A stretch of DNA of 64,000 nt, taken from positions 18,181 through 82,180 of the forward strand of contig JAFYPQ010000031.1 in NCBI GenBank assembly GCA_017559955.1, given 5' to 3'. Position 1 is the first letter of the stretch. Each line of letters starts with the position of its first letter. The translations under genes and the position numbers were made by a program. Source of the stretch: Bacteroidales bacterium. GTDB taxonomy: Bacteria; Bacteroidota; Bacteroidia; Bacteroidales; G3-4614. A model generated the notes under the pieces. It was not told the DNA's origin. It saw only the letters and a list, made by a program, of their open reading frames with translations, and did no database searches. This document shows positions 8,173 through 17,626 of the stretch, piece by piece.

Positions 8173-10050
8173 ATGAATAAAAAACTAAAAATTCGTGATT
8201 TAACTCTTCGTGACGGACAACAATCACTATTCGCTACCCGTATGACAGGGGAGCAAATCAATCAAGTTATAGATATATACAAAGAGGCTGGATTTTATGC
8301 CATGGAGGTATGGGGTGGAGCCGTACCCGACTCGGTTATGCGTTACCTCGACGAAAGTCCTTGGGTAAGATTAAGCTCTATAAGCAAGGTTATTGAGGGA
8401 CGTTCATATTTGACAGCCCTTTCTCGTGGACGTAATCTTTTTGGCTACGCTCCCTATCCTAACTCTATAATTGATGGTTTCTACAAAGAGGCTGTTAAAC
8501 AAGGTTTGGGCATTATGCGTGTATTTGATGCACTAAACGACCTTAACAACGTTAAAAGTTCGATTGAAAAAATAAACGAAGTGGGAGGTATTGCCGATGG
8601 TGCAGTTTGTTATACCGTTGACCCCAAACCTGCTCAAAAAGATGAACCCGAGAAATGTTGTTTCTTTGCTCGCATATTTGGCAAGAAACCTGCCAAAGTT
8701 GTTGAGGAAAAGATATTTACTGACGAATATTTCGTTGAGAAGGCAAAAGGGATGGAGGCAATGGGTGCAAAAATTATCACCCTTAAAGATATGGCAGGAT
8801 TGGTTAACCCTGCTCGTATTGCAACTCTTATACCCAAGCTTAAAGCAGCAGTAAACGTTCCTATCGACTTCCACACACATTGTACTCCGGGTTATGGATT
8901 GGCATCTTCTTTGATGGCAGTTATAAACGGAGTGGATATTTTGGATACAAATATATGGTATTTCGGCGGAGGTTCGGCAGCTCCCGCTTTGGAGTTGATA
9001 TATATCTTCTGTAAAAAATTAGGAGTTGAGGTTGAGGTTAACATGGAGGCTGTTGGCAAAATACGAACCAAACTTGAAGGAATACGTAAAGAGTTGGCTG
9101 CATACGACCTTGTAAAGAGCTTCCCAATTGCTTTCGACCCATTGAAAGATACAATACCTGCCGAAATTGATGCTCAATTCGACAAAGCCATAGAGGCTGC
9201 AAAAGCTAACAACGAAGAGGAGTTGCTTAATGCCTGCCACGCAATCGAAGCATATTTCAACTTCCCTAAACCAAATGAGATTGTTAAACACGCCGAGGTT
9301 CCAGGCGGTATGTATAGCAATATGGTTGCTCAACTTCGCAGCCTTGGAGCAGAAGATATCTTAAACGATGCAATGGCTCTTATACCAGAGGTACGTCGTG
9401 CAGCAGGTCTTGTACCTTTGGTAACACCTACATCTCAAATCGTGGGAAGTCAGGCTGTAAACCTTGCTCTCGACCGTAAGAAAGGAAACCCCGACTATAC
9501 AATGGTTACAAACCAATTTGTAAATCTTATTAAAGGAGAATATGGAAAAACTCCTGTTGCCATTTCTCCTGAGTTCAGAGAGAAGATTACCGGAAATGCC
9601 GAAGAGATACCATACGATATAGCATCATATAAAGCACCTGAAAATCCTGTGTTAGCTGAATTTGGAGGCGTTAAACTTGCAAAAGATGATAACGATTACC
9701 TTCTTCTTCAACTATTCCCTGCTGTTGGAGCTACATTCTTAAAGAACCGTCGTGCAGAGGAGTTTGAAGCAAACAAACCCAAAGTCGAAGAGGTTACTAT
9801 CGAGGAGGAGATTGTTGAAGAGGAGCCTATCACCGGACCTACCGTTACAATTCCAATGGGAGGAACTGTATTAACAGTAGCAGTTAAACCCGGTGACACT
9901 GTAAAACGTGGTGATGAGTTGTTTGTTTTTGAGGCAATGAAGATGGAGAACAGCATTATTGCTGAACGCAATGGTGTTATTAAACGTGTTTTCATTGCTC
10001 CGGGACAGGTTATTGCTACAAATGCAGTTCTTATCGAATACGAAAAATAG
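8173..10050 (+). CDS. oadA: Biotin-dependent carboxyltransferase: oxaloacetate decarboxylase alpha / pyruvate carboxylase subunit B
   Basis: Moves CO2 between a carboxyl donor (oxaloacetate or pyruvate) and enzyme-bound biotin. Seen: the carboxyltransferase start RDLTLRDGQQSLFATRM, a Lys-Asp-Met motif ITLKDMAGL, metal-binding PIDFHTHCTPG, the conserved domain to about residue 470, and a C-terminal biotinyl domain with FVFEAMKMENSI (biotin on Lys590). There is an extra Lys/Glu-rich stretch of about 25 residues (KDEPEKCCFFARIFGKK region, ~155-180) between core strands. No oadB, oadG or biotin carboxylase gene is adjacent, so membrane sodium pump versus soluble carboxylase cannot be decided. It abuts mnmD, with stop TAG followed directly by GTG, so the two are probably co-transcribed. 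Confidence 0.88.
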   Translation: MNKKLKIRDLTLRDGQQSLFATRMTGEQINQVIDIYKEAGFYAMEVWGGAVPDSVMRYLDESPWVRLSSISKVIEGRSYLTALSRGRNLFGYAPYPNSIIDGFYKEAVKQGLGIMRVFDALNDLNNVKSSIEKINEVGGIADGAVCYTVDPKPAQKDEPEKCCFFARIFGKKPAKVVEEKIFTDEYFVEKAKGMEAMGAKIITLKDMAGLVNPARIATLIPKLKAAVNVPIDFHTHCTPGYGLASSLMAVINGVDILDTNIWYFGGGSAAPALELIYIFCKKLGVEVEVNMEAVGKIRTKLEGIRKELAAYDLVKSFPIAFDPLKDTIPAEIDAQFDKAIEAAKANNEEELLNACHAIEAYFNFPKPNEIVKHAEVPGGMYSNMVAQLRSLGAEDILNDAMALIPEVRRAAGLVPLVTPTSQIVGSQAVNLALDRKKGNPDYTMVTNQFVNLIKGEYGKTPVAISPEFREKITGNAEEIPYDIASYKAPENPVLAEFGGVKLAKDDNDYLLLQLFPAVGATFLKNRRAEEFEANKPKVEEVTIEEEIVEEEPITGPTVTIPMGGTVLTVAVKPGDTVKRGDELFVFEAMKMENSIIAERNGVIKRVFIAPGQVIATNAVLIEYEK

Positions 10051-10701
10051 GTGAGAGAGATTGAGATAACCAATGATGGTTCGGCTACACTCTACGTTAA
10101 AGAGCTTGACGAACACTATCACTCAGTTAAGGGTGCACTAACCGAGTCGGAACATATCTTCAGAGATTGTGCTTTTCTTTACCGAAGTAAAGGAGAGGTA
10201 GCAAGAGTTCTTGAAGTTGGTTTTGGGACAGGTTTGAATGCAGTTGTTACAGCAATGGCAGCAGATGCAGAACACCCTGTACACTACATCTCAATCGAAA
10301 AGTATCCTGTTGATGCAGATACTCTCTCGCAACTTAAATATGGCGAAATTGTAGATGAAAAGCTATACAACGGTATAATAAATGCCGAGTGGAACAGAGT
10401 GGTGGAGATTACACCATTCTTTTCCCTCGAAAAAATAGAGGGAGATTATCTAACCGATAATCTCCCTTCTAATATAGATGTTATATACTTTGATGCCTTT
10501 GCCCCCGAGAAACAGCCTGAAATGTGGAGCAGAGAGGCTTTTGAAAGACTTTATGCCACTACCAACTCTGGTGCTGTTCTTACAACATATTGTTCAAAAG
10601 GCGTTATACGCAGAATGCTTATGGATATTGGTTTCGAGGTTGAACGAATTGCAGGACCACCAAATGGTAAACGTGAAATTTTAAGAGCTATAAAGAGATA
10701 G
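10051..10701 (+). CDS. mnmD: Stand-alone MnmD-type tRNA (mnm5s2U34) methyltransferase
   Basis: SAM-dependent methylation of aminomethyl-uridine at tRNA position 34. Seen: VLEVGFGTGLNAVVTAM (SAM motif I), IDVIYFDAFAPEKQPEMW (catalytic motif), LTTYCSKGVIRRML and the ending GPPNGKREILRA, all typical of the N-terminal half of MnmC. The FAD oxidase half of MnmC is absent, so the glycine-derived branch would not be processed here. The start is a GTG immediately after the TAG of the preceding gene, with no ATG nearby, implying translational coupling. It ends 19 bp from the convergent M6 protease gene. Confidence 0.88.
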   Translation: MREIEITNDGSATLYVKELDEHYHSVKGALTESEHIFRDCAFLYRSKGEVARVLEVGFGTGLNAVVTAMAADAEHPVHYISIEKYPVDADTLSQLKYGEIVDEKLYNGIINAEWNRVVEITPFFSLEKIEGDYLTDNLPSNIDVIYFDAFAPEKQPEMWSREAFERLYATTNSGAVLTTYCSKGVIRRMLMDIGFEVERIAGPPNGKREILRAIKR

Positions 10702-10720
10702 TAATATATCTTTTATAAAG

Positions 10721-13594
10721 TTATTTTACCACCTTAAATGATTTATCGCCCACACGCACAATAAATACCCCTCCTGCAGGAGTGTCAATCACGACCTCTC
10801 CTCCATTGGTATATGATTGTGCAATAACAACACCCATACTATTATAAACAATTATGGGAAGAAAAAGTTCAGTCGAATTACAAATATTTATTGAATTTTC
10901 TGTTGTATAGACCTTAATATTATCTGTTTCAGTATCTTCGAGCGAAGAGCCTACCGATTTCACTGTAAATTCAAAATCGTAATACCCCCCCTCTGTATAA
11001 TTATCGCAAGCCCATTGGTTCTTTTCGTTACTTCCTGCAACATACATCACCCTTATAAGGTAATCTCCCTCAACAATATTTGAAGATAACGTAAAGGATT
11101 GCGAAATGGAAGTTGTACGATTTCTATCGGCATCAGCGAATATCTGCTCGTTTGAGTCAAAGGTGAAGTTCCCATTCAAATCGGCATAGACACGAACCAA
11201 TCCCCATGTAGTGTTCTTATCAGAAATATTTAGTGTTATGCTTTGTCCGGGGTGAGCTGTAAAAGTATTCTCTATAGGTTGCAAACAACCATTATAACTC
11301 TCTGTTTTAGGATTTGTCCAAGATGCATTTACATCTGCTCCCGTAGTTGTCAAGGTAACAATCTGCCCAACATATTGTTTTGAAGTTCCTTGAGTTGCTA
11401 CATTTGGAGTGCAATACTCCTCCTCTTCTTCAACATCTCCTCCTGATGAGGGGGTATTGTATAGATAAAACTCCGAACAAGCCGAGAATTTGGTATTGTT
11501 AGCTGTTGACTTACACAACAAGAAAAGATACCTTGCAGAGTAATTTGCACCCAACTCGGTATAGTGCTCACGTGAGTTATTATATGTAAATGTTCCACTT
11601 TTTATCTTTGTTCCACCGGTTGGCACATATCCTGAGCCTAAAGAGGTGGTCATATCGCTGTTTGAAATATATATCTCATAGTTTGCCACATCTCCGTTTT
11701 GGCTACCGTTGGCAGTACGAGATACATAGTTAAATGCACTGAACTCTTGCACGCTTCCCAAATCAAATTGAATATAGTGAGGCAACTCATAGTTGGTGCT
11801 TCCTCCTCCGCTTGAATCGTAACGAGAATGCCAATGAGTATCCAAACTACCATCAAAGGCATAGCTTGGAGAGCCATCGTATCCACTCGAAGCATATCCG
11901 TCAGCCTTTGCACTCCAACCACTACGAGATAGCATTAGAGACTCTTCTGTTGAGGAGCCTCCACCCTCTTCAGTGGTTTTCATAAAATCAAACGATATTG
12001 TACCATCGCTGTTCTCTTTTATGTTGGTTATGGGTTTACCAAGATAGTATGATCCCGATTTAGTAGGCTCATAGAATTTTGATGCAGGAACTGAGGTGTC
12101 AGTGAACGATGTATTTCCACTTGTGCCAGGATATGGGTCTCCTGCAAGTCCTGCGGCTGTTGTAGAGAACTCGTTATCAGCAGGCATAATGGTAAAGCGT
12201 TGGCGTGAGGGGTCGGTATTAATATGATCATACGCCCATGAGTAACCATCATAGTCGAGGTGAGTAATCAATAAACCATGACCCGAGCAACCACTATCCC
12301 AACCTGTTTGCTGACGGTTTTCAAGAATGAAACACTCGTTCCAACTACTTGCATCGTTATATATCTTGTAAGCCTCACCCGAGAACTCCGAGAGAGGTTT
12401 CATATTTGCAACCGATGTTTCGGTTTTAAGCGTAACCAAAGTGTTTGAGGTCATCCAACCTGCATAGTTTCTTTCAAATGCTGTGTATCCACAAGGTATT
12501 TTTCCATTGGCATTATAACAACCTCTATCCATTATACTCCAGGTGTTCATACCAAAGTTGTTATTTCCCGAAGTGTCATAGAGGTCGCATAAACCAAAAC
12601 AGTGCGACAACTCATGGCAAGGAGTTCCTATACCACTAAGAGTAGAGCCCGATGTACCCGAAAGCTCGCTACTACAAGCATAGGTATTAACTACAACACC
12701 ATCAAGAGTTAATTCTGAGCCATAATCAGATCCCGACAACAACGAAGCGTGAGGCCAGATTGTATTGCTATTTGCTCCAGCCGATTGTGCATAACCTGCA
12801 TATATCACATATACCAATTCAACTTCTCCGTCGCTATACCAATCGTACGAAGAGAAATCGACTTGCGAGTTTACAAGCTGGCACGCTTCGGCAACCATCG
12901 CCCCTGCACGGACATCACGTTTAGAGCCACTGACAGCTCCATAGTACGACATATTCTGACTCAAAGTAACAGGTCCCACAACATCGAGTTGAAGGTTCAT
13001 GGCACCGTAAGATTGGTCGTAGAAATAGTCATGCACACTGCCTATATGCCCATTACGGCTATAACCCTGTTCGTTCATCATTGCCGAAATCTCTGAGTTA
13101 GTACTTGAAGACTTAAAAGATTGGTCCTTAAAGTTTACAAGAATAACCAAAGCCTTACGACTTGAAGCAGAGGCTTTAAGCTGTTTCTTAGAAGAGTTGT
13201 TCGATGTTTTTGTTTGTTTTGCACTATGCAACTTATTTGCCATTTGCAACTTCTCGCCCCAAGCTGAAGCAATTTGATTACGTACCGCCATAACCTTGTC
13301 GGCAACAAAGGTTTGTTCTAATTCGCCTCTCTCGCTCACTTCGTGAGCCAAAACAGCAGTAGCAGAAAGTTCACCCTCTATCCACTCAGCCAGATAGTAA
13401 CTGCCGTTATTCTCAATTACTGGCACACCGTCAGTAGTGGTGTAATAGGCAAAGTTTTCATCACCATTTAAAACAATAGTAAGAAGAGAGCCATCCTCCT
13501 GCACAACTCTCTTTTCAACACGCTCGGCAGGCACGCCGAAGGATTGTATTACACAAAAAAATGTTGCAACAAGGGCAAAAAGCACTCTTCTCAT
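10721..13594 (-). CDS. Secreted M6-family metalloprotease with discoidin and GEVED-like domains and T9SS sorting domain
   Basis: Large extracellular zinc protease. Order: signal peptide (1-20), a propeptide-like region (21-145), M6 catalytic domain beginning ALVILVNFKDQSF with the zinc motif HELSH at 327-331 followed by CFGLCDLYD, an F5/8 type C (discoidin) carbohydrate-binding-like domain around 555-700 (DGSLDTHWHSRY, YIQFDLG), a GEVED-type domain around 755-850 (VRVYADLNGNFTFDSNEQIF), and a T9SS type A sorting domain (~880-957, VYNSMGVVIAQ...VRVGDKSFKVVK). The propeptide resembles those of InhA-like M6 enzymes. It is last in the minus-strand run; the SIMPL gene ends 21 bp upstream of its start. 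Protein or mucin breakdown is a reasonable guess, not shown. Confidence 0.9.
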   Translation of the reverse strand: MRRVLFALVATFFCVIQSFGVPAERVEKRVVQEDGSLLTIVLNGDENFAYYTTTDGVPVIENNGSYYLAEWIEGELSATAVLAHEVSERGELEQTFVADKVMAVRNQIASAWGEKLQMANKLHSAKQTKTSNNSSKKQLKASASSRKALVILVNFKDQSFKSSSTNSEISAMMNEQGYSRNGHIGSVHDYFYDQSYGAMNLQLDVVGPVTLSQNMSYYGAVSGSKRDVRAGAMVAEACQLVNSQVDFSSYDWYSDGEVELVYVIYAGYAQSAGANSNTIWPHASLLSGSDYGSELTLDGVVVNTYACSSELSGTSGSTLSGIGTPCHELSHCFGLCDLYDTSGNNNFGMNTWSIMDRGCYNANGKIPCGYTAFERNYAGWMTSNTLVTLKTETSVANMKPLSEFSGEAYKIYNDASSWNECFILENRQQTGWDSGCSGHGLLITHLDYDGYSWAYDHINTDPSRQRFTIMPADNEFSTTAAGLAGDPYPGTSGNTSFTDTSVPASKFYEPTKSGSYYLGKPITNIKENSDGTISFDFMKTTEEGGGSSTEESLMLSRSGWSAKADGYASSGYDGSPSYAFDGSLDTHWHSRYDSSGGGSTNYELPHYIQFDLGSVQEFSAFNYVSRTANGSQNGDVANYEIYISNSDMTTSLGSGYVPTGGTKIKSGTFTYNNSREHYTELGANYSARYLFLLCKSTANNTKFSACSEFYLYNTPSSGGDVEEEEEYCTPNVATQGTSKQYVGQIVTLTTTGADVNASWTNPKTESYNGCLQPIENTFTAHPGQSITLNISDKNTTWGLVRVYADLNGNFTFDSNEQIFADADRNRTTSISQSFTLSSNIVEGDYLIRVMYVAGSNEKNQWACDNYTEGGYYDFEFTVKSVGSSLEDTETDNIKVYTTENSINICNSTELFLPIIVYNSMGVVIAQSYTNGGEVVIDTPAGGVFIVRVGDKSFKVVK

Positions 13595-13614
13595 ATATGT
13601 TTTTCTTTAAATTG

Positions 13615-14316
13615 TTACTCCTTTACAGGGTTGAGAATAAACTTAACCGATACATTCTCCTCTATCTCAATCTCCTCAAAATTTATTTGAGGCAAAACAG
13701 GTGCAGCCTCTTCAGTTACAGCCATAGCATCCAACGAGGTTGCTTTAAGAGCTACGTTACGATAAACAACAGCAGGACGAGATGGGTAATAGTTTATATA
13801 AGTTGCACTCCCTACACTCTGCCCAATAGCCTCCGCCAAAACCGAAGCATCATGTTTTGCCTTCTTTATAGCCTCTATTTTAAGGCTGTCGGCAACCGCA
13901 TCCCTGTTTGCAAGCCAAACTTTTGTTAAGCGACCGCTTGAAATATCGTTTGCTACAAGCTCGTCCATAACATTCTGGGCCTCCTCTGCTGTATAAACCT
14001 CAAGTTTAAATGTTTTGTATTGATTTATTGTTTTACGTTTTGCTGATGCAGTATATTGTCGATATAACGACAACTGTTTTTTAGCATCCACCCCTGCATT
14101 CGACAAAGCCAAAGCAAGTTTATCCTCCCACTCTTTTAGGGTATATTTACCTTTTAAATCAGCCTCTCGCAGAGTTATTTCTATCTCTGCTCTATCTGGA
14201 ATAACTTTAACTTTTGCACTTCCATTAATCTCAACATACGCCGAATTTTTCTCTTGTGCTACTGCAAAACCTAATGATATAGCCACAAAAGCAATGGCAA
14301 AAAATAATTTTTTCAT
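13615..14316 (-). CDS. Exported SIMPL-domain (DUF541) protein
   Basis: Signal peptide (KKLFFAIAFVAISLGFAVA) with Gln at the predicted mature N-terminus (AVA|QEKN). The rest is a SIMPL/DUF541 domain: it opens with VEINGSAKVKVIPDRAEIEI and contains the typical AIKKAKHDASVLAEAIGQSVG helix. SIMPL proteins are periplasmic or surface proteins of unclear role, some linked to oxidative-stress resistance. The 233 aa length is normal. It lies between cysS and the M6 protease on the same strand, with no sign of functional linkage. Confidence 0.87.
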   Translation of the reverse strand: MKKLFFAIAFVAISLGFAVAQEKNSAYVEINGSAKVKVIPDRAEIEITLREADLKGKYTLKEWEDKLALALSNAGVDAKKQLSLYRQYTASAKRKTINQYKTFKLEVYTAEEAQNVMDELVANDISSGRLTKVWLANRDAVADSLKIEAIKKAKHDASVLAEAIGQSVGSATYINYYPSRPAVVYRNVALKATSLDAMAVTEEAAPVLPQINFEEIEIEENVSVKFILNPVKE

Positions 14317-14389
14317 AATTTTTTAATTTTTAGTGAACAAAAATCTCTCTTTATTTGTTAAGACTATTGAAAGGAATAAAAGTTTAAAA

Positions 14390-15874
14390 TTATTTATTCA
14401 ATTTCCATTCGACACCCTCTTTGGTATCTTTAACCTCAAAGCCAATTTCAGCCAAACGATTACGTATAAAATCGGCAGTAGCCCAATCTTTTCGAGCCTT
14501 TGCCTCTTTACGCAACTCCATAATCAAATCGACAGCCTCTTTGTAAGCTTCGTTACCCTCAGAAGATGAGTCGCCACCTTCAACCACAAGACCCAAAACA
14601 TCAAACATAAATATTTTGAATGTATCTTTCAACTCCTCTAAATCCTCTGCTGTAATTGTTGCACCGCCTGCCAAAATAGTATTTATTTGGCGAACTGCAT
14701 CAAAAAGGTGCGATATCACAATAGGCGACGACAAGTCGTCATTCATTGCCTCATAACATTTAGCACGAAGTTCCTTAACATCGCAAGTTGTAGTTTCAGC
14801 AGGAGTAATCTTTGAAAGATTATCCCAACCTTGACACAAACGGAGGTAAGCCTTCTCGGCAGCCACCAAAGCATCACTGCTGAAATCGAGCGTGCTGCGA
14901 TAGTGTGCTTGAAGTATAAAGAAACGGATTGTCATGGGCGAGAATGGTTGAGTCAACAACTCGTGAGTACCTGTAAAGAATTGGTCGAGAGTAATGAAGT
15001 TACCCAACGATTTACCCATCTTTTGTCCGTTAATAGTAATCATATTGTTGTGCATCCAATAATGAACACACTCTTTGCCTTGAGCTGCAACAGATTGTGC
15101 AATTTCGCACTCATGGTGAGGGAACATAAGGTCCATACCTCCTCCGTGAATATCAAACTCTTCGCCCAAATATTTTGTTCCCATTACCGAACACTCCAAG
15201 TGCCATCCGGGGAAACCATCGCTCCAAGGCGAGGGCCAACGCATAATATGTTCGGGCGAAGCCTTTTTCCATAGAGCGAAATCAACAGGATTGCGTTTTT
15301 CGCTTTGTCCGTCCAATTGACGTGTAGTATTCAAAAGTTCGTCAATGTTTCTTCCCGATAGCTTACCATAGTGGTAGCTTTTGCTATACTTCTCAACATC
15401 AAAATATACCGAGCCCTCGCTCTCGTAGGCAAAACCTGCTTCGAGAATTTTTTTGATATACTCGATTTGTTCGATGATATGTCCCGATGCGTGAGGTTCG
15501 ATACTTGGTGGCAACACATTTAAACGCTCCATTGCCTTGTGGTAACGATTTAGATAAAATTGTACCACTTCCATAGGTTCAAGAGCATCGAGGCGGGCCT
15601 TTTTTGCTATCTTATCTTCACCCTCGTCAGCATCATGCTCAAGGTGTCCCACATCGGTAATATTACGAACATAACGCACCTTATAACCTATGTGTTGAAG
15701 GTAGCGGAATAATAGGTCGAAAGTAATTGCCGGACGTGCATGCCCCAAGTGTCCATCTCCATATACGGTAGGACCGCAAACATACATACCTGCTTTACCT
15801 TCGGTAATAGATTTGAATACCTCTTTTTTACGAGATACTGTATTATATATAACCAATGGTTGTGTCATATTCAT
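14390..15874 (-). CDS. cysS: Cysteinyl-tRNA synthetase
   Basis: Class I synthetase charging tRNA-Cys. Seen: zinc ligand Cys33 in [18 protein letters not shown], which also contains the HIGH-type box (42-45), the zinc-site region [14 protein letters not shown] and [15 protein letters not shown], the KMGKSLGN signature, and a C-terminal DALR-type helical domain. 494 aa is typical. It follows the DUF3467 gene by 23 bp on the minus strand and is probably co-transcribed with it. Confidence 0.97.
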   Translation of the reverse strand: MNMTQPLVIYNTVSRKKEVFKSITEGKAGMYVCGPTVYGDGHLGHARPAITFDLLFRYLQHIGYKVRYVRNITDVGHLEHDADEGEDKIAKKARLDALEPMEVVQFYLNRYHKAMERLNVLPPSIEPHASGHIIEQIEYIKKILEAGFAYESEGSVYFDVEKYSKSYHYGKLSGRNIDELLNTTRQLDGQSEKRNPVDFALWKKASPEHIMRWPSPWSDGFPGWHLECSVMGTKYLGEEFDIHGGGMDLMFPHHECEIAQSVAAQGKECVHYWMHNNMITINGQKMGKSLGNFITLDQFFTGTHELLTQPFSPMTIRFFILQAHYRSTLDFSSDALVAAEKAYLRLCQGWDNLSKITPAETTTCDVKELRAKCYEAMNDDLSSPIVISHLFDAVRQINTILAGGATITAEDLEELKDTFKIFMFDVLGLVVEGGDSSSEGNEAYKEAVDLIMELRKEAKARKDWATADFIRNRLAEIGFEVKDTKEGVEWKLNK

Positions 15875-15897
15875 ATTTATTTAAAATGTTTCATAAA

Positions 15898-16188
15898 TTA
15901 GTTTGCAAACGGAGTGGCTGCACCACCTTGACCGTTGGTTGTAATCTTTCCGTTTTGACCCTCATAACGGGCAATATTATCTTGCAGAGCATACAATAAA
16001 CGTTTTGCATGTTCGGGGGTAAGAATAATTCTCGACTTTACATTAGCCTTATTAACACCCGGCATTATACGGGCAAAATCTATTATAAACTCAGACGATG
16101 AGTGTGCTATTATTGCAAGATTTGAATATACACCCTCAGCCACTTCGGGAGATAGTTCTATCTCTAAACCTTTCTTTTTATCTTCCAT
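15898..16188 (-). CDS. DUF3467 family protein
   Basis: Small cytoplasmic protein of 96 aa, conserved across Bacteroidota, function unknown. It shows the family pattern LSPEVAEGVYSNLAII, HSSSEFIIDFARIMPG and SRIILTPEHAKRLLYALQDNI, and ends in a Gly/Asn/Gln-rich tail. It lies between the LolD-like ATPase and cysS genes with gaps of about 23 bp on either side. Confidence 0.85.
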   Translation of the reverse strand: MEDKKKGLEIELSPEVAEGVYSNLAIIAHSSSEFIIDFARIMPGVNKANVKSRIILTPEHAKRLLYALQDNIARYEGQNGKITTNGQGGAATPFAN

Positions 16189-16211
16189 AATTTTATATTT
16201 TTATATTCTTT

Positions 16212-16889
16212 TTATTTGTCAAACAATACCGACGAGGTGTTATCAACCACTCCGTCTTTCATATATATAACTCTGTCGGCACTACGAGCCAGACCCATAT
16301 CGTGAGTAACAATGACAAAGGTTTGTCCCATCTCTCGGCGTAAGCGATGAAACAGAGAGTGCAGTTCTTCCTTTTGTATTGTATCTAAACTTCCCGACGG
16401 CTCATCAGCAAAAATTATATCGGGATTATTTATCAAAGCCCTTGCAACAGCCACACGCTGTTTCTCTCCGCCCGACAGTTGTGCCGGTTTATGCTTCAAA
16501 CGTTCACTTAAATTCAAGAAATCAAGCAACTCTTTTGCTCTTGCTTCAGCCTTACTATGTTGTGTTTTTGCAATAAGAGCAGGCAACATTACATTCTCCA
16601 AAGCCGAAAATTCGGGTAAGAGTTGATGAAACTGAAATACAAAACCTATATGGCGGTTGCGAAAAGCGGCCAACTCATCACCTCTTAAAGCCGACACCTC
16701 TACTCCGTTTATCCATACAGAGCCTTTATCGGTACAATCGAGAGTTCCCAATATTTGTAACAAGGTTGTTTTGCCTGCACCGCTTTTACCCGCAATAGCT
16801 ACAACTTCACTTTTGGCAATCTCAATATCCACGCCTTTAAGCACCTGAAGCGAGTCGAAACTCTTATAAATATCTTTTGCTTTTAACAT
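16212..16889 (-). CDS. ABC transporter ATP-binding protein, LolD/MacB type
   Basis: ATPase subunit of an ABC system of the type that extracts lipoproteins (LolCDE) or drives MacB-like export. Seen: Walker [11 protein letters not shown]-loop [17 protein letters not shown], signature [10 protein letters not shown], Walker [13 protein letters not shown] and the H-loop VTHD; 225 aa. An open frame extends 14 codons upstream to 16931, but the ATG at 16889 gives the conserved start [11 protein letters not shown] and has AGGAG just upstream. It overlaps the end of tcdA by 7 bp. No permease gene is adjacent, so the partner is elsewhere and the substrate is inferred only from family. Confidence 0.88.
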   Translation of the reverse strand: MLKAKDIYKSFDSLQVLKGVDIEIAKSEVVAIAGKSGAGKTTLLQILGTLDCTDKGSVWINGVEVSALRGDELAAFRNRHIGFVFQFHQLLPEFSALENVMLPALIAKTQHSKAEARAKELLDFLNLSERLKHKPAQLSGGEKQRVAVARALINNPDIIFADEPSGSLDTIQKEELHSLFHRLRREMGQTFVIVTHDMGLARSADRVIYMKDGVVDNTSSVLFDK

Positions 16890-17605
16890 ACTCCTGATAA
16901 TTTTCTTATAGCATAAGATGCCAAGTAACAACCAAATACCGCCGGTATATACGATACCGTGCCAACTGTAAAGCGTTTACCCTTTTCGTTGGTTGGGATT
17001 ACCGAGTTTGGCACAACCGTTTCGGTCGAAAACACAGTCATAACCCCACTTTTAATACCCTTCTCTCTCAAATTTTTACGAACCATACGAGCCAAAGAGC
17101 AGTTTTCGGTTTTAGATATATCGGCATACTTCACTGCCGAAACATCAAGCCTGCCTCCCGCTCCCATCGAAGAGATTAATTGCACGCCACACTCAACACA
17201 GGCTACAATCAAAGCTGTTTTTGAGGGGATAGTATCAATGGCATCTATCACAAACGAAAAGCCACCCTCTGCAATAAAGCTCTTAATCTCGTCAGGAGAT
17301 AAATACCTATGCTCTGCGTGCAACTTAATATTCGGGTTAATATCCAATATTCGTTGTCGCATAACCTCAGCCTTACTCTCGTTCAAAGTTTTTGTGGTTG
17401 CAGGCAATTGTCTGTTAAGATTGGTTACTCCGACAGTATCGCCATCGATAATTGTCATCTCGCCAACACCGGCACGGGCGGCAAGTTCGGCGGCATAAGC
17501 ACCAACTCCGCCAAGCCCCACAACTAAAAGATGCGAAGAGAAAAGACTCTTCAGACCCTCCTCTCCTAACAATAACTCACTGCGCGATAACCACTCAGGC
17601 GTCAT
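16883..17605 (-). CDS. tcdA: tRNA threonylcarbamoyladenosine dehydratase (TcdA/CsdL), ThiF/E1 family
   Basis: ATP-dependent cyclisation of t6A37 to ct6A in tRNAs. Seen: the nucleotide-binding [34 protein letters not shown], the family's [13 protein letters not shown] and the C-terminal [16 protein letters not shown]. The start [14 protein letters not shown] matches the family N-terminus. At 240 aa it is slightly shorter than the E. coli protein. The gene overlaps the LolD-like gene and follows nfnB by 21 bp. Confidence 0.9.
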   Translation of the reverse strand: MTPEWLSRSELLLGEEGLKSLFSSHLLVVGLGGVGAYAAELAARAGVGEMTIIDGDTVGVTNLNRQLPATTKTLNESKAEVMRQRILDINPNIKLHAEHRYLSPDEIKSFIAEGGFSFVIDAIDTIPSKTALIVACVECGVQLISSMGAGGRLDVSAVKYADISKTENCSLARMVRKNLREKGIKSGVMTVFSTETVVPNSVIPTNEKGKRFTVGTVSYIPAVFGCYLASYAIRKLSGVC

Positions 17606-17626
17606 ATATAATGTTTGTAAATTATA

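Noticed and set aside
16890..16931. Upstream-extended start for the LolD-like gene
   Set aside because: The extra 14 codons lie inside tcdA and precede the conserved family start at 16889.
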